A stretch of DNA of 64,000 bases. It comes from Acetobacteraceae bacterium. Its GTDB lineage: Bacteria > Pseudomonadota > Alphaproteobacteria > Acetobacterales > Acetobacteraceae. A program made the translations under genes and the position numbers. The notes below the pieces were generated by a model. It made no database searches. It was not told the DNA's origin and saw only the letters and a list, made by a program, of their open reading frames with translations. Positions 7,735 to 14,505 of this stretch are shown here, piece by piece. Location of the stretch: contig JAIXWG010000039.1 of the NCBI GenBank assembly GCA_027482245.1, positions 186,001 through 250,000 of the forward strand, read 5' to 3'. Every line of letters begins with the position of its first letter. The first letter of the stretch is position 1.

Positions 7735-8807
7735 TGAGCACGAGCCCCGTCCTGCTGGTCTCCGTGCCCGCCGTGCATCTGTCGGGCATCGAGCTGCCCG
7801 GCTCCCTCTTCCCCTGGCGGTGCCTGCGGGATGCGGTGCTGCCGCCGGACCTCCGCCTGGCGCTGCTGCTGGTGATGCAGGCGGCGGAGGCGCAGCAGAC
7901 CGGCATCCGCTTCGTTGCGCGGCCGGAGATCTTCACCCATGGCGCCGCCCGGGACTGGCTGAACGCGGAGACCGGCGGCGCGGAGGACCACCTGGCGCTG
8001 ACGGATGGCAACACGCTGCGGCTGATCCCGGGCCTCAGGAACCACATGTTCTTCTTCCCCCGCGGCATGAATTCGCGGGAAGGCGCGCTGCACCGGCTGG
8101 TGCGGCTGGTGCCGGAAGCCTTCGCCAGCCTGGCGTCCCAGGTGAACGGCACGCTGACCTTCCGGCTGGGATCACGCTGGATCCGGCCGCCGCTGCTGCC
8201 GCTGGGCTTCGCCGTGACGCCGGTGGGAGAGCCCGCGCAATACACCCCCTTCGTCTGGCTGCCCGGCAACCACGGCTATGCCGGCGTGCTGAGCGCGAAG
8301 GAGGCGATGGAAGGCGTGCCCCTGCCGAAGCCGCCGCATTTCGTGCCCCTCACGCTCGCCGCCCTCAGCGACCATCCCTTCGTGGTGGACCTGGCGAAGC
8401 AGGTGAGGGAGGTGGTGCTGGACCCCGCGAAGGGCCCGCTGCTGATCGGCCTGCCGGCGCTGGACCGCGACGATGCCGCCACCAAGGACCAGGTGGAGGC
8501 GGTGCTGGAAGCCTTCAGCCGCACCGGCATCGCGCTGCCGCGCCGGTCCTCCTGGTCCGTGCGCTTCGTGGCGGGGATGCCGGACCCGGCGGCGCTGGCC
8601 GGCGCGCGGCTGACGCTGCACGCCAACGTGCCCTTCTGGCATTTCGGGCGCGACGTGCTGGATGCGGTGGAGCTGGTGCTGACGGGCAGCGGCTCGCTCT
8701 CCGGCCCTGCCTCCCTGCTGTCCACCTGGCTCGGGCGGCAGGTGCCGGTGCGGCGCATCCGGCCGCAGCTCGGCCTGATGCCGGTGACGACGGGGCAGGT
8801 GCCATGA
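7734..8807 (+). CDS. Uncharacterised protein of the glycan cluster
   Basis: The 357-residue protein matches no family I know. It has no signal peptide, no long hydrophobic segment, no P-loop and no DxD motif. It is rich in Leu and Pro, with segments such as MFFFPRGMNSREGALHRL and HANVPFWHFGRDVLDA. It is locked between two genes by ATGA overlaps at 7734-7737 and 8804-8807, so it is almost certainly co-translated with the DUF4214 protein and the GT4 enzyme. The overlaps and conserved codon use make the gene real; its function is open, perhaps a partner of the glycosyltransferase that follows. Confidence 0.6.
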   Translation: MSTSPVLLVSVPAVHLSGIELPGSLFPWRCLRDAVLPPDLRLALLLVMQAAEAQQTGIRFVARPEIFTHGAARDWLNAETGGAEDHLALTDGNTLRLIPGLRNHMFFFPRGMNSREGALHRLVRLVPEAFASLASQVNGTLTFRLGSRWIRPPLLPLGFAVTPVGEPAQYTPFVWLPGNHGYAGVLSAKEAMEGVPLPKPPHFVPLTLAALSDHPFVVDLAKQVREVVLDPAKGPLLIGLPALDRDDAATKDQVEAVLEAFSRTGIALPRRSSWSVRFVAGMPDPAALAGARLTLHANVPFWHFGRDVLDAVELVLTGSGSLSGPASLLSTWLGRQVPVRRIRPQLGLMPVTTGQVP

Positions 8808-9895
8808 AGCCCGCGCTGACACTCGACATCACGCCGCTGATGGAAAGCCAGTGGACGGGCATCCCCGTCTTCACCCGGCGGCTGGTGCAGGCGCTCGATC
8901 CGCATCTGCGCCTGCAGTTCTGCCTGGGGCCGAACCTGGTGCCCGGGGATGCGGTGCGCCAGGCGATCCGCATCAGCACCGGGACCTATCTGCGCGACGT
9001 CGTCCACACGGAGGTGGAGACGGTGGAGAAGGAGGCGGCCCGCCCCTCGATCGACCCCGCCATCCCGCTGCTCTACCCCTCCGTCAAGCCGAGCCCCGGC
9101 GCCGCGGCGCGGGAGGCGAGCACGATCCACGACATCAGCACGCTGGTGATGCCGGACACCCACATGCCGGAGAACGTGGCCTTCCACTTGGACCCGCTGC
9201 GGGACCAGCTGGCCTCCGACGAGGTGGTGTTCTGCTGTTCGGAAGCGACGCAGGAGGCGCTGTGCACCTACGTCCCCTGGGCGCGGGCGAAGACGCGGGT
9301 GATGTACCAGTACGTGGACTGGCCCGCCGAGTTCGAGGCGATGGATCGCAACCAGCCCGCGATCAAGCTCGGCCGCTACGCCGTGGTGATCGGCACGGTG
9401 GAGCCGCGGAAGAACCTGCGGCTGCTGCTGCGCGCGCTGGAACAGCCCGCCGTCGCGGCCAGCGACCTGAACTTCATCGTCATCGGCGCGCGGGGCTGGA
9501 TGGCGGACCAGGCGCTGGCGCAGCTGTCGCCGGAAGCCCAGGCGCGCATCAGCTTCACCGGCTTCATCTCCGAATTCGCGAAGTACCGGCTGCTGCGGCA
9601 CGCGGAATTCCTGGTCTATCCCTCGGTCTATGAGGGCTTCGGCATCCCGGCGGTGGAGGCGATGAGCCTCGGCAAGCCGGTGCTGGCCTCCCTCAGCTCC
9701 AGCTTCCCGGAGGTGATCGGCCCGGCCGGGCTGTTCTTCGACCCCTTCAGCGTCGATGGCTTCGTGGCCGCGCTGGAGGAGATGTCGAACCCCAGCCTGC
9801 AGGCGGAGCTGGCGGCGCAGGCGATGCCGCAGGCCGCGCGCTTCAACGCGGGCGTGATGGCGGCGCCGGTGCTGGAGTGGCTGGCGGGGGCCTAG
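8804..9895 (+). CDS. GT4 family glycosyltransferase
   Basis: The 363-residue GT-B enzyme starts MKPALTLDITPLMESQWTG, with the ATG overlapping the previous TGA. STIHDISTLVMP and CCSEATQEAL are in the acceptor half. VIGTVEPRKNLRLLLRA opens the donor domain, and YEGFGIPAVEAMSLGKPVLA is the E-x7-E donor-binding region of family GT4 (RfaB/WbaZ-like). It probably transfers mannose, rhamnose or a similar sugar to a growing surface polysaccharide in the cytoplasm. It is the last gene of the run beginning at 1587, and a hairpin at 9958-9997 lies beyond its stop. Confidence 0.9.
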   Translation: MKPALTLDITPLMESQWTGIPVFTRRLVQALDPHLRLQFCLGPNLVPGDAVRQAIRISTGTYLRDVVHTEVETVEKEAARPSIDPAIPLLYPSVKPSPGAAAREASTIHDISTLVMPDTHMPENVAFHLDPLRDQLASDEVVFCCSEATQEALCTYVPWARAKTRVMYQYVDWPAEFEAMDRNQPAIKLGRYAVVIGTVEPRKNLRLLLRALEQPAVAASDLNFIVIGARGWMADQALAQLSPEAQARISFTGFISEFAKYRLLRHAEFLVYPSVYEGFGIPAVEAMSLGKPVLASLSSSFPEVIGPAGLFFDPFSVDGFVAALEEMSNPSLQAELAAQAMPQAARFNAGVMAAPVLEWLAGA

Positions 9896-9957
9896 AGTGC
9901 GATCGCCTGAGGCGGGATCGCCGAAAGGCGTGAATCGCATGACAAAAACAAGAGGCT

Positions 9958-9997
9958 GGAGCCTGTCAGTCGCTTCTGTCTGCGCCTGACAGGCTCC
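9958..9997. terminator. Perfect 12-bp hairpin downstream of the glycan operon
   Basis: GGAGCCTGTCAG at 9958-9969 is exactly complementary to CTGACAGGCTCC at 9986-9997, with a 16-nt loop. No T-run follows, so it is not a classic Rho-independent terminator. Just upstream (9899-9940) a GCGATC/GATCGC-rich inverted sequence adds structure. It may end the glycan operon transcript, protect its 3' end, or be a repeated intergenic element. Confidence 0.5.
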
Positions 9998-10126
9998 GGC
10001 CCCGCAACCTCGTGTCACATCTTATGATCAGTGCCGGCGCCCCCATGCGGCGGCGCAGCATTCCGCCGGCGCGGGGGCATCGCCTAATGTCCGGCCGGAC
10101 AAGGGTACAGGGGGACTGCCGGCTTC

Positions 10127-11950
10127 ATGTGCGGGATCGTGGGGGTGATCGGCCGGGCCGATGCGGGGCCGCTGCTGCTGGAGGCACTGCGCCGCCTGGA
10201 ATACCGCGGCTATGACAGCGCCGGCATCGCCACCCTGGTGAATGGCCACATCGACCGCCGCCGGGCGGAGGGCAAGCTCGGCAACCTCGCCGCCGTGCTG
10301 GCGCAGGACCCGCTGCCCGGCACCACCGGCGTCGGCCACACCCGCTGGGCGACGCATGGCGCACCCACCGAACGCAACGCCCACCCGCACGCCACCAGCC
10401 GCGTCGCCGTGGTCCATAACGGCATCATCGAGAATCACGCCGAACTCCGCGCCGAGCTGGAAGCCGAAGGCGCGACCTTCGAGACGGAGACGGATACCGA
10501 GACCTTCGTCCGCCTGCTGGACCACCTGCTGGCCGGCGGCCTCGCCCCCACCGCCGCCTTCGCCGCCGCGCTGAAGCGCGTGCACGGCGCCTTCGCGCTG
10601 GCCGCCATCTTCGCCGGCCACCCGAAGCTGCTGCTCGGCGCCCGGCAGGGCGCGCCACTCGCCGTCGGCTTCGGGGAGGGGGAGATGTTCCTCGGCTCCG
10701 ACGCCCTGGCCCTGGCGCCGCTCACCCGCCGCATCGCCTACCTCGAGGAAGGGGACTGGGTGGAGGTGACGGAAGCCGGCGCGCGCTTCCACGATGCCGC
10801 CGACCAGCCGGTGGACCGCGCCGTCGTCGTCACCGCCGTCTCCGGCGCCGCCGTCGGCAAGGGCAACTACCGCCACTTCATGGAAAAGGAACTGCACGAG
10901 CACCCCGCCGTCATCGGCGACACGCTGCGCCAGTACCTCGACCCCGGCACCCACGCGGTGCGCCTGCCGCGGCTACCCTTCGACCCCGCGGCGGTGCCGC
11001 GCCTGACACTCTCCGCCTGCGGCAGCGCCTTCCTCGCCGCCCATGTCGGGCGCTACTGGATCGAGCAGCTCGCCCGCATCCCCTGCGACGCCGACGTCGC
11101 CAGCGAACTCCGCTACCGCGACCCGCCCCTGGCCCCCGGCGGCGGCGCCATCCTCGTCTCCCAGTCCGGGGAGACGGCGGACACCATGGCGGCGCTCCGC
11201 CTGCTGAAGGATGGCGGGCAGCGCGTGCTCTCCATCGTCAACGTGCCCGAAAGCACCATGGCCCGCCTGTCCGACGCCGCGCTGCTGACGGTCGCGGGGC
11301 CCGAGATCGGCGTCGCCTCCACCAAGGCCTTCACCGCCCAGCTCAGCGTCCTCGCCTGCCTGGCCCTCGGCTTCGCTCGCGCCCGGGGCACGCTGGACGC
11401 CGCCGAGGAGGAACGCCTGACCCAGGCCCTGCTCTCCATCCCCGGCCACGCCGCCGCCGTGCTGGAACAGGATGACCGCATCAAGACCCTGGCCGGTGAA
11501 ATCATGGGCGCGCGGGACGTGCTGTTCCTGGGCCGCGGCTCCATGTTCCCCATCGCCATGGAAGGGGCGCTAAAACTCAAGGAAATCAGCTATATCCACG
11601 CCGAAGGTTATGCGGCAGGTGAGATGAAGCACGGCCCCATCGCCCTGATCGACCCGGCCGTGCCCGTGATCGCCCTCTGCCCCTCCGGCCCCCTCTTCGA
11701 GAAGACGGCCTCCAACCTGCAGGAAGCCGCGGCCCGCGGCGGACGCATCATGGCCTTCACCGACGCCGCCGGGGCCACCGCCCTCGGCCGCTTCGCCGAA
11801 CAGGTCATCACCCTGCCCAGCATCGACCCCTTCGCCGCCCCCATCCTGCACAGCATCCCCGTGCAACTCCTCGCCTACCACGTCGCCGCCCTGAAAGGCA
11901 CCGACGTGGACCAGCCCCGGAACCTGGCGAAAAGCGTGACGGTGGAGTAG
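10127..11950 (+). CDS. glmS: Glutamine--fructose-6-phosphate aminotransferase (isomerizing)
   Basis: The 607-residue protein has the usual GlmS length. It makes glucosamine-6-phosphate from fructose-6-phosphate and glutamine, the first step to UDP-GlcNAc for peptidoglycan and LPS. MCGIVGVIG places the nucleophile Cys2 at the N-terminus after Met removal. RRLEYRGYDSAGIA and GVGHTRWATHG are in the glutaminase domain. CGSAFLAAHVG, SQSGETADT and ASTKAFTAQ belong to the two SIS domains, and DQPRNLAKSVTVE is the conserved C-terminal tail. It follows the glycan cluster and would feed it with amino sugar. No glmS ribozyme is seen or expected in this group. Confidence 0.98.
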   Translation: MCGIVGVIGRADAGPLLLEALRRLEYRGYDSAGIATLVNGHIDRRRAEGKLGNLAAVLAQDPLPGTTGVGHTRWATHGAPTERNAHPHATSRVAVVHNGIIENHAELRAELEAEGATFETETDTETFVRLLDHLLAGGLAPTAAFAAALKRVHGAFALAAIFAGHPKLLLGARQGAPLAVGFGEGEMFLGSDALALAPLTRRIAYLEEGDWVEVTEAGARFHDAADQPVDRAVVVTAVSGAAVGKGNYRHFMEKELHEHPAVIGDTLRQYLDPGTHAVRLPRLPFDPAAVPRLTLSACGSAFLAAHVGRYWIEQLARIPCDADVASELRYRDPPLAPGGGAILVSQSGETADTMAALRLLKDGGQRVLSIVNVPESTMARLSDAALLTVAGPEIGVASTKAFTAQLSVLACLALGFARARGTLDAAEEERLTQALLSIPGHAAAVLEQDDRIKTLAGEIMGARDVLFLGRGSMFPIAMEGALKLKEISYIHAEGYAAGEMKHGPIALIDPAVPVIALCPSGPLFEKTASNLQEAAARGGRIMAFTDAAGATALGRFAEQVITLPSIDPFAAPILHSIPVQLLAYHVAALKGTDVDQPRNLAKSVTVE

Positions 11951-11975
11951 CGCGGCGGGATGCGCTGGTGATTCA

Positions 11976-12172
11976 CGAGGGGGCGTTGCCCCCTCGCGCT
12001 CCCCCACCAAAGGCCAGCGGGCCTTTGGAAACCAGGGGATGGGGTGGGGAAAGAGGGGGCCGGCGCACCCGTATCACGGTCACCCCAGCCCCCTCTTTCC
12101 CCACCCCATTGCTCGCGGTCCAGGGTCCCGTTGGACCCTGGTAGGGAGGGTCCGGGAGGGGCAACGCCCCTC
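11976..12172. terminator. Array of five hairpins in near-palindromic arrangement between convergent genes
   Basis: Five perfect hairpins follow one another: 11976-11984/11988-11996 (9 bp, loop GTT), 12007-12015/12020-12028 (9 bp), 12039-12060/12088-12109 (22 bp, no mismatch, 27-nt loop), 12120-12128/12133-12141 (9 bp) and 12156-12162/12166-12172 (7 bp, loop AAC). The first and last have reverse-complementary cores (GGGGCGTTGCCCC and GGGGCAACGCCCC), so the whole element is roughly symmetrical about the long stem. It lies between the convergent ends of glmS and imuA and probably acts as a bidirectional terminator. It may also be a dispersed repeat. Confidence 0.7.
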
Positions 12173-12207
12173 TTGGAATCAACCCGCGCAACACCCGCCC
12201 CGCCCCG

Positions 12208-12984
12208 CTACGCCCGCCGTCGCCTTGTCGCCGGCACCGGGGTTGTGTCCGCTTCGGTGTCCAGTCGGTCGAGGGTGGTGCGCCAGGTGGCGGTCCAGGT
12301 GCGGGGTTGGCCGCCGCGGCAGCGCAGCAGGTCGAGGGACCAGCGGGGGTCGCCCAGGGTGTGTTGGTTGCCGCCGAGGCTGGGCAGGGCGTTGACGCGC
12401 CAGCGGGTGAGGGCGGCGGAGGGGCCGGGTTCCTCGGTATCCGGGCGGAGCAGCAGGCCGAGGGCGCCGCCGGCTTCGGCGGCGAGTTGGAGGCGGCGGG
12501 CGGCGGTGAGGTCGATGTCGGTCAGGGTCAGCAGCGCGCCGGCCACGGCGGGGCAGCGCAGGGCTTCCTCCATGGCCCAGAGGGCATCGGCGGGCCGGGG
12601 GGCGCGGACCATGACGAGGTCGGTGGGGGAGAGGCCGTAGCGGGCGAGGCCGGAGGGCCAGGCATCGGGATCCGGCCCGATCCAGAGCACCGGTCCGTTG
12701 GCGCGGCCCAGGATGAGGGCGGCGAAGCCCGTGGCGGCGCCGGTTTCGGCGGCCAGGACCTCGTGCAGCCCGGCGCGGGCCAGGCCGCCATCGGGCAGGG
12801 TGGCGTCGATGGCCTCGGCGAGCGGCACGGTGCCGGCTTCGGCGCGGGCGAGGGCGGCCGCGGCGCCGCCGCGTTCCAGCCGGCCGATGCGGGCGCGGAG
12901 CGCGGCCATCAGCGCGGGCCGGTCCATCGGCGTGGCGTCCGGCGGGGTATTCGCGGCGAGGGGGGGAGGGATATCGGGGGCCAT
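12208..12984 (-). CDS. imuA: ImuA-like SOS mutagenesis protein
   Basis: The 258-residue protein resembles ImuA, the RecA-like partner of ImuB and DnaE2 in damage-induced mutagenesis. Family-typical stretches include LRARIGRLERGG, IDATLPDGGLARAGLHEVLA, GAATGFAALILGRA, DALWAMEEALRCPAVAGAL, LTAARRLQLAAEAGGALGLLLRP and a C-terminal WSLDLLRCRGGQPRTW. The expected imuB and dnaE2 are not downstream: convergent glmS follows instead. A perfect LexA box ends five bases before the ATG at 12984, so transcripts may be nearly leaderless, or the ATG at 12927 (MDRPALMAALRARI) may be the real start. The family call is by motif memory. Confidence 0.75.
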   Translation of the reverse strand: MAPDIPPPLAANTPPDATPMDRPALMAALRARIGRLERGGAAAALARAEAGTVPLAEAIDATLPDGGLARAGLHEVLAAETGAATGFAALILGRANGPVLWIGPDPDAWPSGLARYGLSPTDLVMVRAPRPADALWAMEEALRCPAVAGALLTLTDIDLTAARRLQLAAEAGGALGLLLRPDTEEPGPSAALTRWRVNALPSLGGNQHTLGDPRWSLDLLRCRGGQPRTWTATWRTTLDRLDTEADTTPVPATRRRRA

Positions 12985-12988
12985 GGCT

Positions 12989-13003
12989 GTTCTTGCTATG
13001 TTC
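12989..13003 (-). promoter_or_regulatory. LexA box of imuA
   Basis: GTTC-TTGCTAT-GTTC reads on the plus strand at 12989-13003, an exact match to the alphaproteobacterial LexA operator GTTC-N7-GTTC. It ends 4 bp from the imuA ATG, where bound LexA would block transcription until DNA damage. Confidence 0.85.
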
Positions 13004-13198
13004 CGATCCCGAGGTGGTCGCGGTCAAGCGGTTTGGGAAGACGGCAGCGATACGATCGTGCATTTTCGTTTGAAGGCAGGGCCTTGCTTCGCGATCATCA
13101 AGCGTGGTCGGAGGATGGCGCGGGTGGTGCCGCTCAACCCAACGGCTCTTTAACCTTGCTGCCGCACAACCCGGGTTCTCCGCAGCGGGATCCCGAGG

Positions 13199-13948
13199 AT
13201 GCGAGTCGCCCCTTTGCCGCGCTGGGCCTGGCTGCTGCTGGGCCTGTTCTCGCTCGGCGCCTGTGCGCGCCTGCCGGCGGAGGAGGCGCGGGCGACGCCG
13301 GCGGCGGCGGTCGCGGCCTGGGGCTTCGCGGCCCTGTCCAGCCATGGCGCGCCGCTGGGTTCCGCGGTCGCGGTGGCGCCGGGGCGGCTGCTGACCAGCG
13401 CACATCTGCTGCCGGAGGGTGTGGCGGTGGTGGAGGCGCGGCGTGGCGATGGCCAGGGCCGGGCGGAGGCGCGGGTGCTGGCGCGCAGCGTGGCGATGGA
13501 TCTGGCGGTGCTGGCGGTGCCCCCTGGCGTCTTCGAGCCCGTGCCGGTGGTGCGGGAGGCGCCGGCGCTGGGCCAGCGCCTCTGGGCGCTGGGTGCGCCG
13601 TCGGCGGGGCCGGCCATGGCGGTGGGGGTGGTGACGCGCCCGGCGGCGGTGATGGCCGGGCGGGGGGAGGGCTTCACGGCCCGGATCGCGGCGCTGATGG
13701 GCTATTCGGGCGGCCCGGCGCTGGATGAGGACGGGCATCTTCGCGGCCTGGTGACGGCGCTGCCAGGGCAGGGCGGGGCCACGGTGCTCGCGGCGCTGAC
13801 CGGCATGGACCTGGATGGCTTGGCGCGGGGCGTGGCCGGCAGGGAGGTTTTCTTCCTATCCATCGCGGCGGCGCTGGCGGAATCCGAGCGGATCGCACCC
13901 TCGGCCCGCCTTTCCGCCCACCATCCCGTGAGGTCGCCGCAACCCTGA
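13199..13948 (+). CDS. Trypsin-like serine protease, predicted lipoprotein
   Basis: The 249-residue protein has a lipoprotein signal (WAWLLLGLFSLGAC, Cys22 in the lipobox LGAC). The rest is a chymotrypsin fold of the DegP/HtrA (S1C) type without PDZ domain. His69 lies in LLTSAHLL, Asp101 in AMDLAVLAV and Ser170 in GYSGGPAL, giving a complete catalytic triad. It would act in the periplasm, attached to a membrane, perhaps in envelope quality control. It is divergent from imuA with a 214-bp shared upstream region. A TTAACC hexamer at 13150-13155 lies in that region. Substrate unknown. Confidence 0.8.
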   Translation: MRVAPLPRWAWLLLGLFSLGACARLPAEEARATPAAAVAAWGFAALSSHGAPLGSAVAVAPGRLLTSAHLLPEGVAVVEARRGDGQGRAEARVLARSVAMDLAVLAVPPGVFEPVPVVREAPALGQRLWALGAPSAGPAMAVGVVTRPAAVMAGRGEGFTARIAALMGYSGGPALDEDGHLRGLVTALPGQGGATVLAALTGMDLDGLARGVAGREVFFLSIAAALAESERIAPSARLSAHHPVRSPQP

Positions 13949-14026
13949 CTCCCCCGCGACGTCCCCCGCCTGCCGAGGGAACGGCGATCGGGCGTCGGGG
14001 GCGCTGTCAGCAGAGGGAGAAGCGCG

Positions 14027-14455
14027 ATGCAGATGCGGAAGATGGTGGGTCTGATGGCGCTGGGGCTGGTGGCCTGTGCGGCGCCGTCCCTGGGCCCGGG
14101 GGGTGACGAAGCGGTGGCGACGGAGTCGCGTAGCGAGGCGCAGCGCGGCCAAGCCTCCTTCTACCACCCCCATCACTTCACCGGCCGGCCGATGGCGAAT
14201 GGCGAGCCCTTCGACCCGCGCTCCAACTCCGCCGCGCACCGGACCCTGCCGCTCGGCACGGTGGCGGAGGTGACCAACCTCCGGAACGGCGAAAGCCGCA
14301 CGGTCGTGATCGAGGATCGCGGGCCCTATGTGCGCGGCCGGATCATCGATGTCTCCCCGCGCACGGCGGACGAGCTCGGGATGCGGGAGAGCGGGACGGC
14401 GCCGGTGGAGGTCCGCCCGGTCGGCCGCCAGGCCAATGCGGGGCGGGACGAGTAG
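14027..14455 (+). CDS. rlpA: RlpA-like lytic transglycosylase lipoprotein
   Basis: The 142-residue protein has a lipoprotein signal (VGLMALGLVAC, Cys17). Residues about 40-138 form a double-psi beta-barrel of the RlpA family (GQASFYHPHHFTGRPMANGE, LPLGTVAEVTNLRNG, IEDRGPYVRGRIIDVSP). RlpA proteins cut glycan strands lacking stem peptides and help daughter-cell separation. It lacks the SPOR domain of longer homologues, so it is a minimal version. GGGAGAAG just upstream of the ATG is a good ribosome-binding site. comEC follows after 50 bp. Confidence 0.88.
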   Translation: MQMRKMVGLMALGLVACAAPSLGPGGDEAVATESRSEAQRGQASFYHPHHFTGRPMANGEPFDPRSNSAAHRTLPLGTVAEVTNLRNGESRTVVIEDRGPYVRGRIIDVSPRTADELGMRESGTAPVEVRPVGRQANAGRDE

Positions 14456-14505
14456 TCTCAGCTTCAGGTTGAATATGGGGCGGGAAATGACGACGATCCC
14501 GCCCC

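Noticed and set aside
7820..8803. Long plus-strand frame continuous with the GT4 gene at 8804
   Set aside because: This part overlaps the better-supported gene at 7734-8807, is Ala/Gly/Arg-rich and has no motif; the GT4 protein begins at 8804 with a normal N-terminus.
9896..10126. Riboswitch or glmS ribozyme before glmS
   Set aside because: No ribozyme core is visible and the glmS ribozyme is a feature of Gram-positive bacteria; only ordinary hairpins are present.
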